From AP-15 sp963700185 (GTDB lineage: Bacteria; Pseudomonadota; Alphaproteobacteria; ATCC43930; CGMCC-115725): 64,000 nucleotides of DNA. Under the pieces are notes generated by a model. The model worked only from the letters and a program-made list of their open reading frames with translations. It did not search any database and had not been told where the DNA came from. The DNA is taken from positions 1 through 64,000 of the forward strand of contig CAVOWP010000031.1 of NCBI GenBank assembly GCA_963700185.1, read 5' to 3'. Positions 42,217 through 49,347 of the stretch are shown piece by piece (within the stretch, counting starts at the first letter, position 1; every line of letters begins with the position of its first letter). The position numbers and the translations under genes are program-made.

Positions 42217-43479
42217 TCAGAACAACGAGACGAGCCTTTCTGACCGGCGCTGCGACCGCGGTCGCGCTCTCGCCCAAGCTGTCACTGGGCCAAGCGCGAC
42301 CGCGCATCATCGTCCTCGGCGGCGGGTTCGCCGGGGCGACCTGCGCGCGGGCGCTGCGTCGAGCCGATCCGCAATTCGAGGTTACCCTTGTCGAGCCCAA
42401 CCCGATCTTTACCGCTTGCCCCTTCAGCAACGCCGTGATCGCCGGGCTGCGCGACATCGAGGCGCAGCGCTTCGGGTATGACGCGATCCACAACGAAGGC
42501 ATCGCCGTCGTGCCGCAGCAGGCGACGGCAGTCAACGCCCAGAACTCGGCGGGTAAGGCTCCGCGACGGGTCGGCCCTCGACTACGATCGGTTGGTGCTG
42601 GCGCCGGGGATCGCGATCCGCTGGGATGCGCTGCCCGGCTACGATGAGGCCGCGGCCGCGGTGATGCCGCACGCCTGGCTGGCTGGAGAGCAGACCCTTT
42701 TGCTGCGCCGCCAGCTCGAAGCGATGGCCGATGGCGGGACGGTTGTGATCTCGGCCCCGGCCAATCCGTTCCGCTGCCCTCCGGGACCTTACGAGCGGGC
42801 CAGCTTAATTGCCTATTACCTGAAGAAGGCGAAACCGCGCTCGAAGCTGATCATCCTCGATGCGAAGGACAATTTCTCGAAGCAGCGCCTGTTCCAAAAC
42901 GCCTGGCAACAGCTCTACCCCGAGCTCATCGAGTGGGTGTCGCTGTCGAATGGCGGGAAGGTCGTGTCGGTCGATGCCAAGACCCGCACGCTGGTGACCG
43001 ATTTTGCCTCCTATAAGGCCGACGTCGCCAATGTCATCCCGCCACAGCGAGCCGCGGGGATTGCGCAACTCGCGGGCGTGGCCGACGGCACCGGCTGGTG
43101 CCCGATCGACCCGGTAGCCTTCGAGTCGCGCCTGCAGCCGAACATTCATGTGATCGGCGATGCCGCGATCGCCGGCGCGATGCCGAAATCGGCCTTCGCC
43201 GCCAACGCCCAGGCCAAGGTCTGTGCAGACGCGGTCGCCGCGATGCTGCACGGCGAGACGCCGGCCCCGCCGAAGCTGATCAACACCTGCTACAGCCTGG
43301 TGGCGCCCGATTACGGGATCTCGATCGCCGGGGTCTACCATCCGGCAGGCGGGCAGCTCGCCGATGTCGAAGGGGCGGGTGGGGTCAGTCCGATCGATGC
43401 GCCGGCCGACTTCCGCGCTCTCGAGGCGGCTTATGCGCAAGCTTGGTTCCGTACGATCACGGCGGAAACGTTCGGCTGA
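42213..43479 (+). CDS. fccB: Flavocytochrome c sulfide dehydrogenase, flavoprotein subunit, frameshifted
   Basis: GTG start at 42213; Tat-type signal TTRRAFLTGAATAVALSP. An FAD-binding Rossmann fold follows (RPRIIVLGGGFAGATCARAL), then PNPIFTACPFSNAVIAGLRD with the first redox Cys. A +1 shift near 42546 joins AVNAQN to RRVRLRDGSALDYDRLVLAP. Later KPVF-type quinone regions are absent; instead LQPNIHVIGDAAIAGAMPKS and INTCYSLVAPDYGISIAGVY (second Cys) match FccB/SoxF. The span is 3n+1 nt. It oxidises sulfide to sulfur or polysulfide in the periplasm with the small cytochrome as electron carrier. Confidence 0.85.
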
Positions 43480-43918
43480 TGCAGTGGTCGCGGCCTTGGC
43501 GGCGCTGTTGACGTCGACCGGCGCCGCCGCGCCAGAGGAGCTGCGCCACTACACGATCGTCGGCGACGCGATCCCCGCCTCGCTAACCGGGGCCGCCGGG
43601 GACTCGATCCGCGGCCGTTCGGTCGTGGTGGATCGCCGGCTCGGCGCCTGTTTGTTGTGCCACACCGGCCCGTTTGCGGAAGAGAAATTCCAGGGGAAGC
43701 TTGCGCCAAATCTCTCTGGGGCCGGTTCGCGTTGGTCCGAAGGCCAGTTGAGGCTGCGTCTCGTCGACCCGACGCGCCTCAACCCGGACACGATCATGCC
43801 GGCATATTACCGGGTGGAAGGACTAACTAGGGTCGGCCTGGCGTGGCGCGGCAAGCCGATCCTGACCGCCGAGCAGATCGAGGATGTAATTGCGTTTCTG
43901 GCGACATTGCGCGAGTGA
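43433..43918 (+). CDS. soxX: Sulfur-oxidation c-type cytochrome SoxX-like
   Basis: About 161 residues from ATG 43433, overlapping the end of fccB in another frame. Signal peptide with RKRSADAVVAALAALLTSTG. One haem site GACLLCHTGP, followed by PNLSGAGSRWSEGQLRLRLV, PDTIMPAYYRV with the axial Met, and TAEQIEDVIAFLATLRE: the SoxX pattern. SoxX normally pairs with SoxA to attach thiosulfate to SoxY. No soxA, soxYZ or soxB lies within reach here, so its partner is elsewhere in the genome or it serves as an electron acceptor for FccAB. Confidence 0.85.
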   Translation: MRKLGSVRSRRKRSADAVVAALAALLTSTGAAAPEELRHYTIVGDAIPASLTGAAGDSIRGRSVVVDRRLGACLLCHTGPFAEEKFQGKLAPNLSGAGSRWSEGQLRLRLVDPTRLNPDTIMPAYYRVEGLTRVGLAWRGKPILTAEQIEDVIAFLATLRE

Positions 43919-43935
43919 CGGAAGGGCTCCCAAAG

Positions 43936-44853
43936 CTATCCTTTCATTACCGGAAGCCGGGAAGGGGCGCCGGGCGCAGCCAGATGGCGAACGAGGTCGC
44001 GGGCGTAGATCGGGAGATCGGCCTGCCTGCGGATGCAGATCGTCAGGTTGCGGCGCGCCCAGTCGTCGGTCAGTTCGATCCGATGGATCGACATCGTCTT
44101 GGCATGGCGCTCGGCGGTGGTCGCCGGAACGATGCCGATCCCGACATTGCATTCGACCAACCGGCAAACTGCATCAAAGCTGCGCAGCTGAACGCGCAGT
44201 TTGAGGCGGCGGCCGATCCGTTCGGCCTTGTCGGAGAGAAAGCGCTGCAGCGCGCTCGTCCGGTCCAGCCCAACAAAATCGAAATCGAGCACTTCGGCAA
44301 AGGGGATTTGCCCGACCGTTGCCAACGGGTGTTTGGGTGCGACGACCAGGACGAACCGGTCGGTGCGAAAGGGCAGGGTTTCGAGACCGGCGACCTCCAC
44401 CGTGGCGGCGACGATGCCGATATCCGCCGTGCCGTCCGCCACGGCAGCGACGATCTCGTCACTGAGCCGCTCTTCCAGATCGATGTTCACCTGCGGATGG
44501 GAGGCGAGGAAATCGCTGAGCGGCTCGGGCAGGAACTCGGTCAGCGCATTGGTATTGGACAACAGGCGCACCTGTCCCTTGACGCCCTCGGCATACTGCG
44601 CGAGCTCGCTGTGCATGCGCTCGGCCTGCTGCAACAGCATGCGCGCGTGATGAACGAGGGTGCGGCCCGCCGGCGTCGGCTGCACGCCTTGGCGCTGGCG
44701 GTGCAGCAAGGGAGTGCCGAGCGCAGCCTCCATGTTGCGGATGCGTGTGCTCGCCGCGGCGATGGCCAGATGCATGCGCTCGGCGCCATGCGTGATGCTG
44801 CCCGCTTCGACCACATTGAGGAACAGCCGCAAATCGCTGAGGTCGAAGCGCAT
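43936..44853 (-). CDS. LysR-family transcriptional regulator
   Basis: A 305-residue LTTR: N-terminal winged HTH (LSDLRLFLNVVEAGSITHGA…AAASTRIRNMEAALGTPLLHR) and a CysB-like effector domain with IGIVAATVEVAGLETLPFRT and ECNVGIGIVPATTAERHAKT. It is divergent from the sdhA gene 102 bp away, with an LTTR-type palindrome in between, so it probably controls sdhA and itself. The effector is unknown; a carboxylate is a reasonable guess. Confidence 0.93.
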   Translation of the reverse strand: MRFDLSDLRLFLNVVEAGSITHGAERMHLAIAAASTRIRNMEAALGTPLLHRQRQGVQPTPAGRTLVHHARMLLQQAERMHSELAQYAEGVKGQVRLLSNTNALTEFLPEPLSDFLASHPQVNIDLEERLSDEIVAAVADGTADIGIVAATVEVAGLETLPFRTDRFVLVVAPKHPLATVGQIPFAEVLDFDFVGLDRTSALQRFLSDKAERIGRRLKLRVQLRSFDAVCRLVECNVGIGIVPATTAERHAKTMSIHRIELTDDWARRNLTICIRRQADLPIYARDLVRHLAAPGAPSRLPVMKG

Positions 44854-44863
44854 GGGAACGGCC

Positions 44864-44878
44864 TTCGGATTTAACGAA
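44864..44878. promoter_or_regulatory. Candidate LysR-type operator (T-N11-A)
   Basis: TTCGGATTTAACGAA is an inverted repeat TTCG-N7-CGAA of 15 bp, the standard length and T-N11-A form of LTTR boxes. It lies 11 bp upstream of the LysR start and 78 bp upstream of sdhA. Confidence 0.55.
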
Positions 44879-44955
44879 GCAAGGCTACGCCGAATGCTGA
44901 TTGTGTCAACTCAGGAGAGGCATCAGAATTCGGCAAACACGAAGGCGAGGAATTC

Positions 44956-46743
44956 ATGAGCACCGCCTATCCGATCGAGCATCACACCTACGATGTCGTC
45001 GTCGTCGGGGGCGGCGGCGCCGGTCTGCGGGCGACATTGGGGATGACCGTTGCGGGGCTCAAGACCGCCTGCGTCAGCAAAGTGTTCCCGACGCGCAGCC
45101 ATACCGTTGCGGCGCAAGGCGGCATCGGCGCCGCGCTCGGCAATATGGGCGAGGACGACTGGCGCTGGCACATGTACGACACCGTCAAGGGGTCGGATTG
45201 GCTCGGCGACCAGGACGCGATCGAATTCATGTGCCGCAACGCAATGGAAGCGGTCGTCGAGCTCGAGCACTTTGGCGTCCCATTCTCGCGCACCGAGGAT
45301 GGCCTCATATATCAGCGGCCGTTCGGCGGCCACACTGTGCAATGGGGCAAGGGTTTGGCCAAGCGCGCCTGCGCCGCAGCCGACCGGACCGGGCATGCAA
45401 TGCTCCATACCCTCTACCAGCAGTGCCTCAAGCACAATGCCGAGTTCTTCATCGAGTACATCGTGCTCGACCTGGTCATGGATGAAGGCCAATGCCGTGG
45501 CGTTGTTGCCTGGCGGCTCGAAGATGGCACTCTGCACCTGTTCCGGGCGCAGATCGTCGTGCTGGCGACGGGCGGCGGTGGCCGCGCCTATTTTTCGACC
45601 ACCCAGGCGCATATTTGCACCGGTGACGGCTATGCCATGGCACTGCGCGCCGCACTGCCATTGCAGGACATGGAGTTCATCCAGTTTCATCCGACCGGGA
45701 TCTATGGCGCCGGCTGCCTTATCACCGAGGGGTCGCGCGGCGAGGGCGGCTATCTGACGAATGGCGAAGGCGAGCGCTTCATGGACCGCTATGCGCCGAC
45801 GACCAAAGACCTCGCCTCGCGCGACGTGGTCGCCCGCGCCATGGCGATCGAGATCCGCGAGGGCCGCGGCTGCGGGCCGCAAAGCGACCACATTCTGCTG
45901 CATCTCGAGCACCTCGATCCCAAGGTGCTGCATCTGCGGCTTCCCGGTATTTCCGAAACCGCCAAGATCTTTGCCGGGGTCGAGGTGACGCGGCAGCCGA
46001 TCCCGGTATTGCCAACGGCGCATTACAACATGGGCGGCATTCCGACCAATTTTCATGGCGAGGTGTTGAACCCAACTCCCCATGACCCCGAGCGCATCGT
46101 GCCGGGGCTGATGGCGATCGGCGAAGCGGCCTGCGTGTCGGTGCACGGCGCCAACCGGCTCGGCACCAACTCGCTGCTCGACCTGGTGGTGTTTGGCCGT
46201 GCCGCCGCGCAGCGTGCGGCCGAGATCGTCGAGCCGGGAGCGTCGCGCAGCGCTTTTCAATCCTCGGCAACAGACTCGGCGCTCGCCAGGTTCGACCGCA
46301 TGCGTCATGCAAAAGGGCGGCTGAAAACCGGTGAAATCCGGGTCGCGATGCAGCTTACAATGCAAGACCACTGTTCGGTCTTTCGCACTGCCAATGTGCT
46401 CGAGCAAGGGCTGCGCCGGATGACGGCGGTTACCGACACGATGAGCGATCTCGCCGTTGCAGACCGCTCGCTGATCTGGAACACCGACCTCGTCGAGGCG
46501 CTCGAACTCGACAACCTGATCGGGCAGGCAGCCGTCATCCTCCATTCCGCCCTATTCCGGAGCGAAAGCCGCGGCGCCCATGCCCGCGAGGATTTTCCGG
46601 AGCGCGACGACCGCAACTGGCTCAAACATACTCTCGTTTGGCAGAATGGCGACGGCAGGGTGCGTCTCGGCGACCGCCCGGTGCACCTCCATACCCTGTC
46701 GAACGAAGTGCAGGCCTTCCCGCCCGCCGACCGCGTGTACTGA
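44956..46743 (+). CDS. sdhA: Stand-alone succinate dehydrogenase/fumarate reductase-type flavoprotein subunit
   Basis: A 595-residue SdhA of normal length. YDVVVVGGGGAGLRATLGMT binds FAD; SKVFPTRSHTVAAQGGIGAA has the His that carries covalent FAD; QFHPTGIYGAGCLITEGSRG and HGANRLGTNSLLDLVVFGR hold active-site residues, including the catalytic Arg region, and PTAHYNMGGIPT is family-standard. In a normal sdhCDAB operon sdhA has neighbours for the membrane anchor and the FeS subunit; here none exist on either side, and the gene is instead divergent from a LysR gene. It may be a second, diverged copy with a specialised substrate or partner. Confidence 0.92.
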   Translation: MSTAYPIEHHTYDVVVVGGGGAGLRATLGMTVAGLKTACVSKVFPTRSHTVAAQGGIGAALGNMGEDDWRWHMYDTVKGSDWLGDQDAIEFMCRNAMEAVVELEHFGVPFSRTEDGLIYQRPFGGHTVQWGKGLAKRACAAADRTGHAMLHTLYQQCLKHNAEFFIEYIVLDLVMDEGQCRGVVAWRLEDGTLHLFRAQIVVLATGGGGRAYFSTTQAHICTGDGYAMALRAALPLQDMEFIQFHPTGIYGAGCLITEGSRGEGGYLTNGEGERFMDRYAPTTKDLASRDVVARAMAIEIREGRGCGPQSDHILLHLEHLDPKVLHLRLPGISETAKIFAGVEVTRQPIPVLPTAHYNMGGIPTNFHGEVLNPTPHDPERIVPGLMAIGEAACVSVHGANRLGTNSLLDLVVFGRAAAQRAAEIVEPGASRSAFQSSATDSALARFDRMRHAKGRLKTGEIRVAMQLTMQDHCSVFRTANVLEQGLRRMTAVTDTMSDLAVADRSLIWNTDLVEALELDNLIGQAAVILHSALFRSESRGAHAREDFPERDDRNWLKHTLVWQNGDGRVRLGDRPVHLHTLSNEVQAFPPADRVY

Positions 46744-46923
46744 AGCAACCCGGGAATCCAGTGTTGAGGCGAATAGCGACGATCAACTCAGGGTCCCGCG
46801 AGCCACAATTATAAATTGTACCTGAAATGGTCCTCCGCTGCATCTGCAGCGAGTTTGCAGCAAACTTCCTCCTTTGGTTGTGCGCTCGTAGAGTTTGGCC
46901 TTCCAAGTGCGCAGCCGTTCTCA
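46744..46923. other. Convergent spacer with small palindromes
   Basis: Between sdhA and the GNAT toxin gene lie ACAATTATAAATTGT (46804-46818), GCTGCATCTGCAGC (46837-46850) and AGTTTGC-A-GCAAACT (46852-46866). The last two could form a shared bidirectional terminator; no long T tract is visible. Confidence 0.4.
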
Positions 46924-47433
46924 TCATCTCGGCCGCCCAAGCATCCTCTGCGCTTCGTCGATTGTGATCATCAGCGTCATCGGATCCCGAAAGCCCCAAT
47001 GCTCATAGAAGGCCTTGGCCACATCGGAAATCGCGTGCACGAACAGGGCACGCACGCCAATCGTCCCGGCGGCGCCGACCACCCGGAGGACGGCGTCGCG
47101 GAGCAGCGCCGCGCCGAACCCACTGGACTGCCAGCCCCGGTCGATCGCCAGCCGTCCGAGCAGCGCGACGGGTACCGGATCAGGCATATTGCGGCGTACA
47201 CGTCCGGTCGCCGCCTCGTGCAATACTGAACCTGCCGCCAGGCTGTAATAGCCGACGACCCGCCGGACCTCGGCGATGACGTAGGTCCGCGACGCGCCGC
47301 TCGCTTCGTTTTGCCGGGCCCTGCGTTTAAGCCAGTCATCAAGCGGTTTGGTGCCACAGCCAAATCCGTCGAGCTCGTGTTCGGCCGCGAGCGGCGCCGG
47401 TGCCGTCAGCGCGCTCTTTTGACGCGCGCTCAG
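46924..47433 (-). CDS. GNAT-type toxin (TacT-like tRNA acetyltransferase), probable CTG start
   Basis: In frame from 47433 the protein reads LSARQKSALTAPAPLAAEHE, then LDGFGCGTKPLDDWLKRRA, YYSLAAGSVLHE, LLGRLAIDRGWQSSGFGAAL with the acetyl-CoA loop, and AKAFYEHWGF. This is the TacT/AtaT-type GNAT toxin that acetylates the amino group of charged tRNA. About 169 residues. The first possible start after the in-frame TGA is CTG at 47433, overlapping the antitoxin stop as CTGA; there is no ATG, GTG or TTG before residue 72. Translational coupling through the overlap could make a CTG start work, or a G has changed to C. Confidence 0.75.
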   Translation of the reverse strand: MSARQKSALTAPAPLAAEHELDGFGCGTKPLDDWLKRRARQNEASGASRTYVIAEVRRVVGYYSLAAGSVLHEAATGRVRRNMPDPVPVALLGRLAIDRGWQSSGFGAALLRDAVLRVVGAAGTIGVRALFVHAISDVAKAFYEHWGFRDPMTLMITIDEAQRMLGRPR

Positions 47434-47714
47434 TCAGAATCCCATGGGGCTATAGTTTTGAGCAGCTTGCGCAGATGCGGGTTATCTTTTGGCGGCGTGT
47501 CGAGCGCCGTGATGAACGCGGCCCACTGTACCTCATCGAGCTGAAACACGCGCCGGTCCGCCAGGGTGTCGAAAGCCGCCGACAGACTGCTGTCCAGCAA
47601 AAATTCGCTCACGGTCTTGTTGCTCACCGCCGCGGCACGCTGCAGGGTGCGCTTGGCCGTCGGCGTCATCCGAAGGTCGACGCGTTCCGATTTCGGTTCT
47701 GCGATGTCCGTCAT
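47430..47714 (-). CDS. DUF1778 antitoxin (TacA-like ribbon-helix-helix protein)
   Basis: 94 residues from ATG 47714 (MTDIAEPKSERVDLRMTP); ATG 47753 would add 13. Ribbon-helix-helix start ERVDLRMTPTAKRTLQRAAA, then SNKTVSEFLLDSSLSAA, and a C-terminal neutralising tail WAAFITALDTPPKDNPHLRK. DUF1778 antitoxins bind their own operator and wrap the GNAT toxin. The gene precedes the toxin and overlaps it, the normal order. Confidence 0.88.
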   Translation of the reverse strand: MTDIAEPKSERVDLRMTPTAKRTLQRAAAVSNKTVSEFLLDSSLSAAFDTLADRRVFQLDEVQWAAFITALDTPPKDNPHLRKLLKTIAPWDSD

Positions 47715-47771
47715 CGAGACGCCTCGCTGCGGATAGCTGATCCGCATATCCAACGATATAGCACACGTACA

Positions 47772-47783
47772 TTGTCAGGACAA
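47772..47783. promoter_or_regulatory. Candidate TacA operator
   Basis: TTGTC-AG-GACAA is a perfect palindrome with a 2-bp centre, 20-30 bp upstream of the likely -10 of the toxin-antitoxin operon. Ribbon-helix-helix antitoxins usually bind such short palindromes. Confidence 0.4.
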
Positions 47784-47991
47784 GGATTAAAATCACTATA
47801 GCATCATTGCGCTACAGTTTTTACAATGCTCATCGCAGTTCTTCGCAGATGAACCGCTGGGGGTGATTTAGCCAGTAATAGGCCCCAATAGGCACAGATA
47901 GACACCCGGACGGCGCTGTACTTGAACGAACTCGGACCGGCGCTGCCATAAAAGTATCAGCCGATTAGACCGGTTTCCGATCATATTGGTT

Positions 47992-48070
47992 CGTCATTCC
48001 CGCGGAAGCGGGAACCCAGGGGCAAGCGACCTCACGGTTACCCTGGACCCCCGCTTTCGCGGGGGCGACG
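47992..48070. repeat. Dispersed palindromic repeat (CGTCATTCCCGCG type)
   Basis: CGTCATTCCCGCGGAAGCGGG at the left is mirrored by CCCGCTTTCGCGGGGGCGACG at the right (one internal difference), with ACCCAGG/CCTGG inside. This element is widespread between genes of alpha- and betaproteobacteria. Confidence 0.8.
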
Positions 48071-48160
48071 AGGGCCGACGCAACCTCATCGGATGTGCGA
48101 TTTTCGATCACTGCCATTCGGGTATCTGCTTGATGCCGGAAGACGCTGCGCTTTTGCCCC

Positions 48161-49333
48161 CTACAGTCGCGGCGCGTATCCCTTGCGGGGGTATTCCTCC
48201 CAATACTGGCGGAAGCCGCGATGGGTGGCTTCTTGGTGCGGGTGGGCGCGGAGTTTGTCTACATCGATGTCGATGCCGAGCCCGGGAGTGGTCGGCAGAT
48301 CGATCCAGCCGTCTTGCACGTTCAATGATGCCGTGGCGATTTCCTTGCAGAGGTCCTGGAAATTCACGAAATATTCGGTGATCCGGAAATTCGGGATTAC
48401 CGCCGAGAGGTGAACTGTCGCGGCGAGGCCGACGAGCGTGCTGTTGTAATTGTGCGGCGACATGACGACCGCTTGCGGCTGCGCCATCGCGGCGATGTCG
48501 AGCATCGCGGTGATGCCGCCGACGGCGCAGATGTCCGGGTTCAAGATGTCGGCAGCACGTTTGGCCAGGCATTCGAAGAAGGCTTCCTTCGAATAGATTG
48601 CTTCGCCGGTGACAATCGGGATCGGCACGGCACGCCGCACCTCCGCGACGAGGTCGATGTTCTCCGACAGACACGGCTCCTCGTACCAGTCGATGCCGAA
48701 TTCGGCGAGGCGATGGCCGATGCTGATCGCATGCGCCGGCGCGAACCGCCGATGCGCCTCGATCAAGAGCTCGAAGTCGGGCCCGAGCGCCCGGCGCATG
48801 GCCCGGACATAGTCGATCGCGAAATCTTCGTCGCGCCGATCGACAAAGCTGCGCCAGGGGCCGGGGAACGGATCGAACTTGGCGGCGGTAAAGCCCATTG
48901 CCTTGACCTTCAGCCCGCGTTCGACTCCCTCCTCGATCGTCGTCCCGCGCGACCAGCCATTGGCATAGACGCGCACGCGTTCGCGCGACGCACCGCCGAT
49001 CAGGTTGTAGACGGGCAATCCGGCGCGCTTGCCGATGATGTCCCAGGAGGCGATTTCGATCGCGCTCCACGCCGCCATCAGCTCCAATGAGATGCGGCGG
49101 ATCGCGAAATCCTCGAACATGATCTGACCGGTGTGCCGGATGTTGAAGGCGCTGCGGCCGATCACGTGCCGCGCCATCGCCTCGATGCAGTCGGCGACGA
49201 CTTTCTCCTTGCCGTGCGTGACATAGGCCTCGCCCCAGCCATAGAGACCGTCCTCGGTCTCCACGCGACAAAACAACAGATCCTTCGAGCTGCCGGTCCC
49301 GAGGATAAAGGTCTCGATGCGCGCGATCTTCAT
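48161..49333 (-). CDS. Mandelate racemase/muconate lactonising enzyme family protein
   Basis: About 390 residues from ATG 49333 (MKIARIETFILGTG), with GGAGGG upstream. An enolase-superfamily capping domain (1-125) precedes a barrel with the KxD base region TAAKFDPFPGPW, metal ligands in LLIEAHRRF (Glu), DWYEEPC (Glu) and PIVTGEAIY (Glu), and the His in SPHNYNS. The KxD, E-E-E and His plan matches acid-sugar dehydratases of the mannonate/galactonate type. The likely reaction is dehydration of a sugar acid. The hybrid kinase gene ends 14 bp upstream. Confidence 0.88.
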   Translation of the reverse strand: MKIARIETFILGTGSSKDLLFCRVETEDGLYGWGEAYVTHGKEKVVADCIEAMARHVIGRSAFNIRHTGQIMFEDFAIRRISLELMAAWSAIEIASWDIIGKRAGLPVYNLIGGASRERVRVYANGWSRGTTIEEGVERGLKVKAMGFTAAKFDPFPGPWRSFVDRRDEDFAIDYVRAMRRALGPDFELLIEAHRRFAPAHAISIGHRLAEFGIDWYEEPCLSENIDLVAEVRRAVPIPIVTGEAIYSKEAFFECLAKRAADILNPDICAVGGITAMLDIAAMAQPQAVVMSPHNYNSTLVGLAATVHLSAVIPNFRITEYFVNFQDLCKEIATASLNVQDGWIDLPTTPGLGIDIDVDKLRAHPHQEATHRGFRQYWEEYPRKGYAPRL

Positions 49334-49347
49334 TTCCACCCTCCTCT

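Larger units (their letters stand above)
47715..48160. other. Toxin-antitoxin promoter region and spacer
   Basis: The left part is AT-rich and probably holds the tacAT promoter; on the minus strand TGCTATAT (about 47755-47763) can serve as a -10. The right part contains a dispersed palindromic repeat and no gene. Confidence 0.45.

Noticed and set aside
44923..46545. Minus-strand open frame of about 540 codons
   Set aside because: Antisense shadow of sdhA, without any recognisable domain.
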